The notes beneath the pieces were generated by a model. That model saw nothing but the letters and a program-made list of their open reading frames with translations, was not told where the DNA came from and searched no databases. From CAWCDJ01 sp963796675 (GTDB lineage Bacteria > Acidobacteriota > Terriglobia > Bryobacterales > Bryobacteraceae): a DNA stretch of 64,000 nt. The stretch covers positions 558,001-622,000 of the forward strand of contig CAWCMS010000005.1 in the NCBI GenBank assembly GCA_963796675.1, read 5' to 3'. Each line of letters begins with the position of its first letter. The stretch's first letter is position 1. Positions 43,151 through 52,097 of this stretch are shown here, piece by piece. A program made the position numbers and the translations under genes.

Positions 43151-44101
43151 ATGCTCTTTGACGACAACTCGTTGAGCATCGGACGTACTCCCCTCGTCCG
43201 GCTCCGGCGCCTGGCCAATGGCGCGAACGTTCTGGCCAAGATCGAAGGCAGAAACCCCTCCTATTCGGTGAAGTGCCGCATCGGTGCGGCGATGGTTTGG
43301 GACGCCGAAAAGAAAGGGCTGCTCGGACCGGGCAAGGAACTGGTGGAACCGACCAGCGGGAATACCGGCATTGCACTGGCATTCGTGGCGGCGTCCAGAG
43401 GCTATCCGATTACCCTGACGATGCCGGAGACGATGAGCCTGGAACGGCGGAAAGTGATCGCTGCCTTTGGCGCGAAGCTGGTCCTGACGGAAGGGGCCGC
43501 GGGCATGAAAGGCGCAGTGGCGAAAGCGGACGAGATTTACGCCTCTGATCCGAACCGGTTTGTGCTGCTCCAGCAATTCAAGAACCCGGCAAACCCGGAG
43601 ATCCATTTCCAGACGACCGGGCCCGAGATCTGGGACGATACGCAGGGCAAAGTGGACGTAGTGGTCTCGGGCGTCGGCACAGGGGGCACGATTACGGGCG
43701 TTTCGCGCTACCTCAAAAGCAGCCGCGGCAAGAAGATCATCTCGGTAGCGGTGGAGCCGGCGGCGAGTCCGGTGATCAGCCAGACGCTGGCGGGCACGGC
43801 CCTCAAGCCGGGACCGCATAAGATCCAGGGGATCGGCGCCGGTTTCATCCCGGACACGCTGGACGTCAAACTGATCGATCGAGCGGAGACGGTGACGAAC
43901 GAAGAGTCGATCGAGACGGCGCACCGGTTGGCCCGGGAAGAGGGCATCCTCTCCGGCATTTCGAGCGGAGCTGCCGCCGCGGTTGCGCTGCGGCTGGCCG
44001 CGCAGGCCGAGTTCGAGGGAAAGACGATCGTGGTGGTGCTGCCCGATTCCGGCGAGCGATACCTGAGCTCGGTGTTGTTCGAAGGTATCTCCTCGCAATA
44101 G
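43151..44101 (+). CDS. cysK: Cysteine synthase A family (O-acetylserine sulfhydrylase)
   Basis: PLP-dependent beta-replacement enzyme (316 aa). The cofactor lysine lies in NPSYSVKCRIGA near residue 41, with the substrate loop EPTSGNTGIALA, the phosphate-binding GVGTGGTITGVSRYL and PDSGERYLSS at the C-terminus. It makes cysteine from O-acetylserine and sulfide, or cystathionine from serine and homocysteine if it is a bacterial CBS-type member. A GAGGAGAG ribosome site precedes the ATG. The next gene encodes a cystathionine gamma-lyase/synthase, which favours a joint sulfur-amino-acid route. Confidence 0.9.
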   Translation: MLFDDNSLSIGRTPLVRLRRLANGANVLAKIEGRNPSYSVKCRIGAAMVWDAEKKGLLGPGKELVEPTSGNTGIALAFVAASRGYPITLTMPETMSLERRKVIAAFGAKLVLTEGAAGMKGAVAKADEIYASDPNRFVLLQQFKNPANPEIHFQTTGPEIWDDTQGKVDVVVSGVGTGGTITGVSRYLKSSRGKKIISVAVEPAASPVISQTLAGTALKPGPHKIQGIGAGFIPDTLDVKLIDRAETVTNEESIETAHRLAREEGILSGISSGAAAAVALRLAAQAEFEGKTIVVVLPDSGERYLSSVLFEGISSQ

Positions 44102-44137
44102 GCGGGGCCTCCGAGTACCTGTTAAAATCTGTTTTCC

Positions 44138-45280
44138 ATGCAATTCAAGACTCTGGCCGTGCACTCCGGGCACAGGACTGCCGACCACCACGGAGCCGTT
44201 ATGACGCCCGTGTACCAAACCTCCACGTTTGCCTTTCGCGGGGTAAACCAACCCGGCCCGTTCGACTATTCGCGGAGCGGGAACCCGACGCGGAAGGCAC
44301 TGGAAGAATGTCTCGCGGCACTGGAGGGCGGATCGGCGGGATTCGCCTTCGCCACTGGAATGGCGGCCGAGACCACGGTCCTCATGCTCTTCCAGTCAGG
44401 GGATACGGTGATCGTGCACAACGATCTCTACGGCGGCACGTACCGTTTGTTCGAATCGGTCTTCCGCAGCAAGGGGATCCAGGCGCGGTACGTCGATCTG
44501 AGGGATACGGCGGCTCTCGAAGCGGCCCTGGCGGAGGGCGCGGCGGCGGTGTGGATGGAATCTCCCACCAATCCGTTGATGAACCTGGTGGACCTGGCGG
44601 CGACCGCCGAAGCGGCGCATCGTCACGGTGCGCTGGCGATCTGCGACAACACGTTCCTCTCGCCCTATTTTCAGAGTCCGCTCGAACTCGGCGTAGATAT
44701 TGTGGTGCACTCGACGACCAAGTACATCAACGGCCATTCCGATGTAGTGGGCGGTGCCGCGATCGTGAAACGGGCCGACCTGGCGGAGAAGATCGGTTTC
44801 CTGCAGAATGCGATGGGCACTTGCGCCGGTCCGCAGGACTGCTTCCTGGTGCTGCGCGGGATCAAGACTCTCGCGATCCGGATGGAGGAACACAACCGGA
44901 ACTCGCTGGCCATCGCGCGCTGGATGTGCGAGCAGCCCGCCATCAGCCGAGTGCTGCATCCCGGCCTCGAATCGCATCCGCAGCACGCCCTGGCGCGGAC
45001 GCAGATGCGTGGATACGGAGGCACCTTCTCGTTCCGCCTGCGCGGAGGCGAGGAAGCAGCGATGCGCGTGCTGGGAGCGGTACAGGTGTTCACGCTGGCG
45101 GAGTCGCTGGGCGGCGTGGAGTCACTGATCGAGCATCCGACCACGATGACCCATGCCTCGATGCCCAGCGACGTCCGCGAGGCAATGGGGATCACGCCGG
45201 ACCTGATCCGCATCTCGGTTGGTCTGGAAGATGCAACGGATCTGATCGGCGACCTGGCGCAGGCGCTGGAATCGGCCTGA
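44138..45280 (+). CDS. Cystathionine gamma-synthase/gamma-lyase family enzyme
   Basis: Cys/Met metabolism PLP enzyme of 380 aa. N-terminal FAFRGVNQPGPFDYSRSGNPTR binds the phosphate of the neighbouring subunit. The Schiff-base lysine is in HSTTKYINGHSDVVGG near residue 197, and SLGGVESLIEHPTTMTHAS is the family C-terminal signature. Gamma-synthase (methionine branch) and gamma-lyase (reverse transsulfuration) cannot be told apart reliably. The pairing with a CysK/CBS gene 36 bases upstream leans towards reverse transsulfuration. It converges on the TlpA-like gene with six bases between stops. Confidence 0.88.
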   Translation: MQFKTLAVHSGHRTADHHGAVMTPVYQTSTFAFRGVNQPGPFDYSRSGNPTRKALEECLAALEGGSAGFAFATGMAAETTVLMLFQSGDTVIVHNDLYGGTYRLFESVFRSKGIQARYVDLRDTAALEAALAEGAAAVWMESPTNPLMNLVDLAATAEAAHRHGALAICDNTFLSPYFQSPLELGVDIVVHSTTKYINGHSDVVGGAAIVKRADLAEKIGFLQNAMGTCAGPQDCFLVLRGIKTLAIRMEEHNRNSLAIARWMCEQPAISRVLHPGLESHPQHALARTQMRGYGGTFSFRLRGGEEAAMRVLGAVQVFTLAESLGGVESLIEHPTTMTHASMPSDVREAMGITPDLIRISVGLEDATDLIGDLAQALESA

Positions 45281-45286
45281 GCCGCG

Positions 45287-46510
45287 TTAGTTCCGCGCGG
45301 CCGTCTCGGTGGCGGGCGCTGCGAGAAGCTGCTCGACGAGGCCGGTAACTTCGAGTTTCAACTTCGCGTGAAAGTCACCACTGGCGGCGGCGGCGAAACC
45401 GGCGTGGATGGCGCGCACATGACCGGTACGGTCGAGGAAGAATGTGGTCGGCCAGCAGTTCAGGTTCTCCGCCTGAGTGATCTCGCTTTGCAGGTCCTTC
45501 GGTTCGCCGGCGAGGAGGAACGGATACGGAATGCCGTACCTGGCGACGAAGGCACGAGGCCGCGTTTTAGTTTCCAATTGGTCCGGCTCCTCGAAATCCA
45601 GCGCCACGATTTCGAGACCAAGCGCATGGTATTTCCGATAGAGGTCCACCAGGAAGGGCGCCTCATCGTGGCAGTTCGGGCACCAACTGCCGCCAATGCT
45701 CACAATCACGACTTTATCCTTGAATCGCGCGTCGGTGTTCGAAACGATGCGACCATCGAGATCGGGAAAACGGAAACGGAAGGGTTCGTTGGCGTCCTTC
45801 CAGACGGTGTGCTCAGAGGGATCTTCGGGCTGCGGAAGACCCTGGGCGCGTGCCTGGGCGGCGGGCACCGCGACCAGTTGCCTTGCGGCTCCACGCGGGC
45901 CATGCAAAGTGAGAGCCAGATTGGCATCCGGCTGGAGCGAGATTTCGGCGACCAGAGGCCGCGCGCCGTCGAAATGGCTCAAGACGTAGCGGCCGCCGTC
46001 GTAAGCGCCGGTGAGTGCGCCGGTGTCGCCGTCCACCCGTAAGATCGCGGCCGAGGTTTCGCCGCCGGACTGCCGAATAATCAGGTGCCATGCACGCTCG
46101 CCTTTCGAACTATCGATGGGCACATCCCAGACCCCGGCGATGGAAGGTCCCTGGGAGGGCGGGGCCACATCGCGGTGCGGGCGGGCTTCGAACTCGTGGA
46201 TGCCGCCCCGCCGGCCGCCATAGGTGCCGCGAAGAGCGCCATTCGCGAGCGAGGCCTTGAGCTCGGTGGCGTGATCCGCAAACTGGAAGCTTACGGAGTC
46301 GCCCTCGCGCTTGGCGGAGGTGGACGTCACGCGCTCGTCGCCGTTGAAGAACGAGGCGCGGATGGCGGACCCTGTGCCGGCGAATTCGATTCGAAATGGA
46401 ACCCGCAGGTCGTCATATTGAACGGTGGCATCCCAGAGGCCGGCGAGCGATTGCGCCATGCCTGCCGAGGCCAGGGCTGTGAGAGCGAGAGTCAGTTTCG
46501 TAAGGACCAC
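45287..46510 (-). CDS. TlpA-like thioredoxin family protein with large N-terminal domain
   Basis: Exported thiol-disulfide protein (407 aa). A short signal peptide (LTLALTALASAGMAQ) is followed by about 220 residues of two repeated beta-rich units beginning LAGLWDATVQ and IAGVWDVPID. A TlpA/AhpC-TSA-type thioredoxin domain comes next with redox motif WCPNC in VSIGGSWCPNC and cis-proline NCWPTTFFLDRTG. The start is GTG 46510 behind AGGAAA. It is probably a periplasmic reductant or redox carrier. Third gene of a minus-strand group with the ANTAR regulator and the PIG-L protein. Confidence 0.85.
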   Translation of the reverse strand: MVLTKLTLALTALASAGMAQSLAGLWDATVQYDDLRVPFRIEFAGTGSAIRASFFNGDERVTSTSAKREGDSVSFQFADHATELKASLANGALRGTYGGRRGGIHEFEARPHRDVAPPSQGPSIAGVWDVPIDSSKGERAWHLIIRQSGGETSAAILRVDGDTGALTGAYDGGRYVLSHFDGARPLVAEISLQPDANLALTLHGPRGAARQLVAVPAAQARAQGLPQPEDPSEHTVWKDANEPFRFRFPDLDGRIVSNTDARFKDKVVIVSIGGSWCPNCHDEAPFLVDLYRKYHALGLEIVALDFEEPDQLETKTRPRAFVARYGIPYPFLLAGEPKDLQSEITQAENLNCWPTTFFLDRTGHVRAIHAGFAAAASGDFHAKLKLEVTGLVEQLLAAPATETAARN

Positions 46511-46546
46511 TGGATTTCCTTTCTCAAACAGAAGTTTCCAACCGAT

Positions 46547-47470
46547 TCAGCGCGCGGCCGTGCTGGTGATGGACCTCGAGAGTTGATGGCGCAGGTTTTC
46601 CAGGCGCGGGCCGGCATCCGCGCCGCTGACGGCAAACAACCAGAACTGCTCGAGTTCGTCTTTGCTGTAGTTCATTTGAAACAGGCCCTGCGATTTGTGC
46701 TCGGCGATCACCCAATTCACAACGATCTGGTAATCGAGCGAGTCCCGAAAGCCGAAGGGAGTCGTGCGGTCGAAGGCAAGCGCCGGCGCGTCACCCACCG
46801 TGCGAGTTAGCCGGGAAAATTCGAGCCCGGCGAATCGCAGCGGCTCTTCGCGCTTGCCATGCGCTTCCACGCCGAAAACGAGGGGCCGGAGGGCCATAGG
46901 CAGTTCCGAAACAGCTTCCAGCGCCAGCAGCGTCGCTTCCCGATGGTGAGCGTGAGTTTGCGCCGTCGGCAGTAGGGTGACCACGACGTCGTAGCGCTCG
47001 CGCGCGAGCAGGTCGCCGAGAAACGCGCGGACCTTGGCACGGTCCCAATTCGAGGCGTCCGCCGAGGAGGAGTCGCTGTCGAAGCCGGTATCCCTCTGGT
47101 CGAGAAAATACTGGTTACGCAGGCCGAGCACTTTGGCGGCACGCCGCGCCTCTTCCTTGCGAATGGCCGGAAGGTGCACCCGCGCATCCTTGGCATCCGC
47201 CAACGGCAGGCCGTAGAACACCTCGGCGAGAGTGGAGTACCGAAAGCCCGACTCGCCGTCGGTAATCACCACCTGGTCTGCCGTCCAGCCGCCCTCGCGC
47301 ACCAGACGGTAGATGGAGCCCGCGAAGGCATACTCATCGTCGGGGTGCGCCACCACGATCAGGATCTTGTGCTCCTGCTCCTCAGACGCGAGCGCCTCCC
47401 GCAGGAGGGTCGCTCCCGCCAGGGTCAGAAGGAAGCTCTTCCGCGTCGGAAGGAGCGCATCAGGCTTCAT
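46547..47470 (-). CDS. PIG-L/LmbE family deacetylase
   Basis: Zinc-dependent N-acetylglucosaminyl-type deacetylase fold (307 aa). The metal motif is VVAHPDDEYAFAGS and the second ligand is in HAHHREA. The N-terminus KSFLLTLAGATLLREALAS is hydrophobic and resembles a signal or an uncleaved anchor, so an envelope location is likely. The family removes acetyl groups from amino sugars or pseudo-sugar thiols such as mycothiol and bacillithiol. The neighbouring thioredoxin-like gene makes a link to thiol chemistry conceivable but unproved. It overlaps the ANTAR gene by 11 bases. Confidence 0.87.
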   Translation of the reverse strand: MKPDALLPTRKSFLLTLAGATLLREALASEEQEHKILIVVAHPDDEYAFAGSIYRLVREGGWTADQVVITDGESGFRYSTLAEVFYGLPLADAKDARVHLPAIRKEEARRAAKVLGLRNQYFLDQRDTGFDSDSSSADASNWDRAKVRAFLGDLLARERYDVVVTLLPTAQTHAHHREATLLALEAVSELPMALRPLVFGVEAHGKREEPLRFAGLEFSRLTRTVGDAPALAFDRTTPFGFRDSLDYQIVVNWVIAEHKSQGLFQMNYSKDELEQFWLFAVSGADAGPRLENLRHQLSRSITSTAAR

Positions 47471-48167
47471 GGCGCGCCTCTTCCTTCGCGATCGCGGCGG
47501 CGGAACTGCTGATGACCTCTTCGGCGATCGCTCGCATCGGGGTGCGCCGGCGGCGGCTGAGGTTGCGGAGGCAGAAGTAGGCTTGCTCCTCGGTCCATTC
47601 GAAACGCGATTGAATGAGGCCTTTGGCCCGCTCGACCAATTTGCGGTCGGCCAGTTGCCGCGTCAGTTTCTCGACTTCGCGCTCGAGATGGCGCGCGGCG
47701 AGCAATCCCCCGATCGGCACGGCGAGACTCAGGAGGAAGGAGAACTCGCGCGGTTTCAAGACGGTGACCGCGGAACGGCAGACGTTCAGCATGCCGGCCA
47801 CGCGGCCAGCCTCGAGGATGGGGATGGAGACCACGCCTTCGAACCGGCTCTTCTGAAATTCCGGGAGCGGCGAGAGGCCGGGATGCATCCAGGCGGCTTC
47901 GTGCAGGACCAACGGAGTTTCGCGCGAGAAAGATGCCTTGACGGAGCGTCCCTGCCATTCGAGCGGCACGGTGGAGGCGATCGGCGAAAGGCCTGACCAC
48001 ACGGCCAGGCGCGCGGTCCAATTTTCCAAGTCGACCGAATAGAGGTAAGCGCCCTGAGCATTCGATTCCGTCAGGGCCAAATCGAGCAGCGGAGTAATGG
48101 CAGTGTCAAAATCGCCGGGGCGTACCGCGGCTGACGAATGAAATGAATGAACGACAGCGGTTTGCAT
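47460..48167 (-). CDS. GAF-ANTAR domain RNA-binding regulator
   Basis: Cytoplasmic regulator (235 aa). A GAF domain (about residues 10-165; ESNAQGAYLYSVDL, GVVSIPILEAGRVAGMLNV) senses a small molecule or redox state. An ANTAR domain follows (LADRKLVERAKGLIQSRF, then EEQAYFCLRNLSRRRRTPMRAIAEEVI), which binds paired hairpins in nascent RNA to prevent termination. ATG 48167 is set by AAGGAGG ten bases upstream. The gene is read from a strong promoter at 48348-48376, leaving a leader of about 170 bases with a hairpin. It overlaps the PIG-L gene, which it may control together with itself. Confidence 0.87.
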   Translation of the reverse strand: MQTAVVHSFHSSAAVRPGDFDTAITPLLDLALTESNAQGAYLYSVDLENWTARLAVWSGLSPIASTVPLEWQGRSVKASFSRETPLVLHEAAWMHPGLSPLPEFQKSRFEGVVSIPILEAGRVAGMLNVCRSAVTVLKPREFSFLLSLAVPIGGLLAARHLEREVEKLTRQLADRKLVERAKGLIQSRFEWTEEQAYFCLRNLSRRRRTPMRAIAEEVISSSAAAIAKEEARHEA

Positions 48168-48203
48168 GGGATCGATCCTCCTTGTTTCCAAACGGGAAGC
48201 TTT

Positions 48204-48221
48204 CGGCCCGAAGACAGGCCG
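48204..48221 (-). promoter_or_regulatory. Leader hairpin before ANTAR regulator gene
   Basis: CGGCC and GGCCG arms enclose an 8-base loop in the transcript leader, ending about 37 bases before the start codon. A GC-rich hairpin just ahead of an ANTAR gene could be its own antitermination target or a translation-control element. No U-run follows immediately, so a simple terminator is not supported. Confidence 0.35.
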
Positions 48222-48347
48222 CTCAAACAGGGCTGGTTAGCGACAACAACAACAGAAACAGGAGGTTAGATCGTGCAGACGAGGCACGAAAGCGGTCGCT
48301 GCGAATTGGTTGATAGGGCTCGCATCGAATCGTACCATTGTCTATCG

Positions 48348-48376
48348 AGATTACCTAGAATGGCTCGGTTTGTCAA
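48348..48376 (-). promoter_or_regulatory. Predicted sigma-70 promoter for the ANTAR/PIG-L/TlpA operon
   Basis: On the minus strand a perfect TTGACA (48376-48371) is followed by 17 bases and TAATCT (48353-48348). Both boxes and the spacing match the sigma-70 consensus. It begins three bases after the stop codon of the TonB receptor gene, so the downstream genes are an independent unit. Confidence 0.65.
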
Positions 48377-48378
48377 GG

Positions 48379-50568
48379 TCAGAAGTAGAACTTCGCGGCC
48401 ACTTGGATCAGGCGAGGGGCGGCGGCGCTGACGACCTGTCCGAAACCCGTGCTGCCGATGTTGCCGTTCACCGCCGCCGGGCCATAGAACTGGGCGTGAT
48501 TGAAGACGTTGAAGGCCTCCAGGCGCAGTTCGAACGATCGGGCTTCGGAGAGGCGGAAATTGCGGTGCAAGGCGGCGTCGAAGTTTGCGATTCCGGGTCC
48601 ATCGAAGAAGCGGCGGGCAGCGGTCCCGAGGTGGCCCAGGTCCGGCAGGCTGAAGAGCGAGGTGTTGAATGCCGACTTGCCGTTGCGCGGATTGGTGTTG
48701 ATCTCCGGATTGCCGGACGAGACGTTCGGCGTATCGACGCCATTGTTGTTGATGCCGTTCGGAATGGTGCCCAACAGAGAGGTGTCGGCATTGCTGAAGA
48801 GCGTTACGGGGAACCCGGTGGCGAAGCGTGTGACGCCGGAGAGCCACCAGCCTTCGGCAATGTGCGGATGTCGGGCGAGTAGCTTCGTAACGGGCAGCTT
48901 CCAGTTGTAGCTGGTGACGAAGTTGTGGCGCATGTCGAACGCGGAGATCGCCTTGCTCAGGTTGGGATTCAACGGATTCACGGCTTCGGCGAGGCTGGAT
49001 GACTGGTCGAGAGACTTACCGTAGGTATAGCCGGCGAGGAGCTCGAGCGAGGGGCTGCTATGGCGGAGCGAGAGCTCCAGCGAGTTGTAGTTGGAGTTGC
49101 CGATGGTCTTCTGATACGTGACGGCGGCGAACTGGGAACTGAAGGGGCCCCGGGTCCCCTGAAGCGTCTGGCCGGAGCGTGTGAAGTAGGTGCCGCTTTC
49201 GCCGAAGGGGCCGCAGGTCGGCGTGCCCGGCATGACGTCCTGAGGCTGGCTGAGGCTCAGGCACAACGCTGGATTGCCGGGATTGGCCGAGATCAGGACC
49301 AGCAAGTGATGCGCCTGGGTGCCTACGTAGCTGGCGGTCAACACGGTGTCGCGAGCCACTTCCCGCTGGATCGAGAAGGAGTAGCTTTCGCTGTAGGGAG
49401 TGACGTTGTTGTGAAAGAAGGACGGCACTCCGGTGACCGGCAGGTATTGCGCCCAATTGACGGACGTGTTCGGACTCGCGGCGGAGGCGCCGAAAGACGG
49501 AATGGGCGACGGAAAGCGCTGGCCGTTATCCTGGCCGCTGGCGGCGGTGACGAAGGGCGTGGAAAAGAGCGGGGGCGCGAAGCTGTCGTAATCGTATCCA
49601 TACGGCGGGTTCGCGCTCATGATCCCGGCTGAGAGGCCTTCGAAGGCCGTGTAAAACAGGCCATAGCCGGCGCGGATGCTGGTCCTGGCGTCGGGTGAAT
49701 AGGCCAGGCCGATGCGCGGCGCGAAGTTCGTGTGTTCCGCAGGAGCCAGGGTTGAAGGGATGCCCGGATCGCCGGGGAATACGAGCCCGGCGGGCGCGCC
49801 CGGATAGACGACGGACTGCTGCCCGGGAACGAGCGTCTGCAACTGGTTGTATTTTTCGCGCCAGGGCGGCAGGAGATCCCCCCGGACTCCGTAGTTCAGA
49901 GTGAGGTTGGGGCGGAGCTGCCAGCTATCCTGGCCGTAGAGGCCGACATACCGGTTGCGGAGGTAGAACGCTTTGGAATCGCCCTGAGCGTAGCTGCTGG
50001 CGATGCCAAGGAGGAAGTCGGCGAAGTCCGACCCGGTTTCGGTTCCCTGGAACAGGAAGGATCCGTTGTAGGTGGCATCGGGATTGATATTGACCTGGTC
50101 GGAATGTATGCTCGCACCGAACTTCAGGATGTGCTTGCCGGCCACTTTCGAGAAGTTCTCGGACCATTGGTAGGTATTGTTGGCCTGGACGACGCCGGTG
50201 GTATCGACACCGATGGTGAAATCGTTGAACGCGATGTTCTCGATGCCCTCGATCCGCGGCGCGAGGGGCACGATTCCGGGTGCGCCGGCATCATTCACGA
50301 AGCCCTGAGAAGCGAGGCTCGGTCCAACTCCACCCACGGGCTGCCCTACATTATTGGCGGTCCGCATGTAGCCGAAACGCAACTCGTTGATCGCGGTGGA
50401 ACTGAGGGTGGTGGTGAGGGCGAGGGTGGCGAGCTGCGCGCGTCCTTCGGAGATGGCGTTGAATCCGGGCACGTTTGCCCCGCCCTGGCCGGTCGGATAC
50501 GGGTCGTCGAGGCGGTAATCGTCGGAGAAATAATAGGCCGATACCGCAGCCCCAACGGGTGGCGGCAT
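48379..50568 (-). CDS. TonB-dependent receptor, Oar-like, C-terminal part (after frameshift)
   Basis: Beta-barrel part of an outer-membrane receptor of about 1,150 residues whose N-terminal part lies in another frame at 50550-51868. Alternating hydrophobic strands (INELRFGYMRTAN, NYGVRGDLLPPW, SIRAGYGLFYTAFEG) fit the Oar/TonB barrel class abundant in acidobacteria, and the last residue is phenylalanine (AAKFYF), the usual outer-membrane insertion signal. The ATG at 50568 is only the first codon of the post-shift frame, not a natural start. Such receptors import glycans, peptides or complexes, or secrete proteins. Whether it is functional depends on the shift being real. Confidence 0.82.
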   Translation of the reverse strand: MPPPVGAAVSAYYFSDDYRLDDPYPTGQGGANVPGFNAISEGRAQLATLALTTTLSSTAINELRFGYMRTANNVGQPVGGVGPSLASQGFVNDAGAPGIVPLAPRIEGIENIAFNDFTIGVDTTGVVQANNTYQWSENFSKVAGKHILKFGASIHSDQVNINPDATYNGSFLFQGTETGSDFADFLLGIASSYAQGDSKAFYLRNRYVGLYGQDSWQLRPNLTLNYGVRGDLLPPWREKYNQLQTLVPGQQSVVYPGAPAGLVFPGDPGIPSTLAPAEHTNFAPRIGLAYSPDARTSIRAGYGLFYTAFEGLSAGIMSANPPYGYDYDSFAPPLFSTPFVTAASGQDNGQRFPSPIPSFGASAASPNTSVNWAQYLPVTGVPSFFHNNVTPYSESYSFSIQREVARDTVLTASYVGTQAHHLLVLISANPGNPALCLSLSQPQDVMPGTPTCGPFGESGTYFTRSGQTLQGTRGPFSSQFAAVTYQKTIGNSNYNSLELSLRHSSPSLELLAGYTYGKSLDQSSSLAEAVNPLNPNLSKAISAFDMRHNFVTSYNWKLPVTKLLARHPHIAEGWWLSGVTRFATGFPVTLFSNADTSLLGTIPNGINNNGVDTPNVSSGNPEINTNPRNGKSAFNTSLFSLPDLGHLGTAARRFFDGPGIANFDAALHRNFRLSEARSFELRLEAFNVFNHAQFYGPAAVNGNIGSTGFGQVVSAAAPRLIQVAAKFYF

Positions 50569-51868
50569 CGATCTTGAAAGCGCCCTTGTCGTCGCGCAGT
50601 TTCTGGTTATAGGCAGAGGTGGAAAACGTGCCGGCGTCCTGGTTGGGCGTTGGAACGAAGGGCAGGAGTGCCTGCGACGGCGCGGACCAGGCGCGCTGCG
50701 GAATCCGCGCATTCGGGAAGACGCATTGCCCGGAGCTGGCGCAGCCGGGCGTGTAATACGGCTCGCCTGGCGAGACCCCGTATCCGAGGCGCTGCGAGAG
50801 GAGGCCGGCCCAATACTGGCCGTTCACGGTGCCGGATAGCGCGTTTGCGTTGGCGGAGAAATCGCCGCTTCGATTCGCCAGTGAGGGGACGGAGATCAGG
50901 CCCGTATCGACGCCCTGCGTCATGCGCGCGCCCTGATAATCGGCGAAGAAGAAGACCCGATCCTTGCGGATGGGACCGCCGATGGTCCCGCCGAACTGGT
51001 TGCGATCGAATTGCGCGCGGTCCGCAGCGAAGAAGCTGCGCGCGTCGAGGGCGGTATTGCGTAGGAATTCGAAGCCGCTGCCGTGCAGCTCGTTGGTGCC
51101 GGACTTGGTGGTGACCAGGACCTGGCCGCCGCTGAAGTTTCCGTACTCCGCATCGAAGTTGCTGGTGAGAACGCGAAACTCGCGGATGGAGTCGAGATTG
51201 GGCACGATGGCCGCGCCCATATTGAAGTCCTCCTGCGCGGTGCTGCCGTTGACCATGAAGCCGTTGGCGGTCTCACGCTGGCCGCTTACCGAGAGGTTGC
51301 CGGGATTGAGATCGCCCGACGGCGGCGCGCTGGTGCAACCGGACATGACGACGGCATTGGGCTGCTGGGAAGTGGCGGGCATGACACCGGGTTGCAGCGC
51401 CAGCAAGTCGGTATAACTGCGTCCATTGACGGGAATGCCGGCGACCTGCCGGGCGGCGATGGTCTCTCCCATTTGCGTGCCGGCGGTTTCGACCTGAGCG
51501 GCCAATTCGGTCACGGTCATGGCATCCGACTGCGCCTGAATTTTCAATTGAATGTCGACGCGCAGGGCGGCGTTCGACTCCAGCGTGACAGCGGCGCGGT
51601 AGGGCTCGAATCCGGACTGGCGAACCTCCAGCTCATATTGGCCTGCGGGCAACGCAGGAAAGGCAAAGAAGCCGACCGCATTAGTGGTGGTCTTGTGCTC
51701 GATTCCGGTCTCCGGGCTGCGTGCCGAAACAACGACATCCGGGATGAGACCGCCGCTGGGATCGGCCACGGTGCCGGCGATGCCGCCTCCGGAGAGGGCA
51801 TTGGCCGCCGGCAGGAAGGTGAGGGCCGCCATCAAGAGAAGCAGGACGCGCTGTCGAAATTTCATCAT
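50550..51868 (-). CDS. TonB-dependent receptor, Oar-like, N-terminal part (before frameshift)
   Basis: Encodes the signal peptide (RVLLLLMAALTFLPAANA), a carboxypeptidase-regulatory-like domain (IAGTVADPSGGLIPDVVV, GQYELEVRQSGFEPY), the plug domain (SREFRVLTSNFDAEYGNFSGG, VTTKSGTNELHGSGFEF) and the first barrel strands (KDRVFFFADYQGAR). Reading continues cleanly to FKIDA near 50565, after which the matching sequence (VSAYYFSDDY) is found one base out of phase. A single-base change in the GGGG near 50553 explains the break. A strong promoter lies just upstream. Treat with the C-terminal part as one gene. Confidence 0.85.
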
Positions 51869-51891
51869 TTTTGCCTCGATCCGGAAAGCTC

Positions 51892-51920
51892 ATTTAATCC
51901 CACCTGCAACTGAGTGTCAA
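51892..51920 (-). promoter_or_regulatory. Predicted sigma-70 promoter of the TonB receptor gene
   Basis: Minus-strand TTGACA (51920-51915), 17-base spacer, TTAAAT (51897-51892). The start codon at 51868 lies 24 bases beyond the -10 box, giving a short leader with GAGG before the ATG. Confidence 0.6.
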
Positions 51921-52097
51921 CTAGAATAAGTAAAAATATCCTGAAACTCTTTTAATCAAGATTGTGGGGACAAGAGCAGGACGAGGGGAGAGGGGCAGCT
52001 ACACCTAAACGCGGGGGGGCCGCTGCGGCAGAGACAGGACTGTACTTGCAAGCGGATCGCACCTGCGATCCGCGCTGCGAAAGGCATCCGAAGCGAT

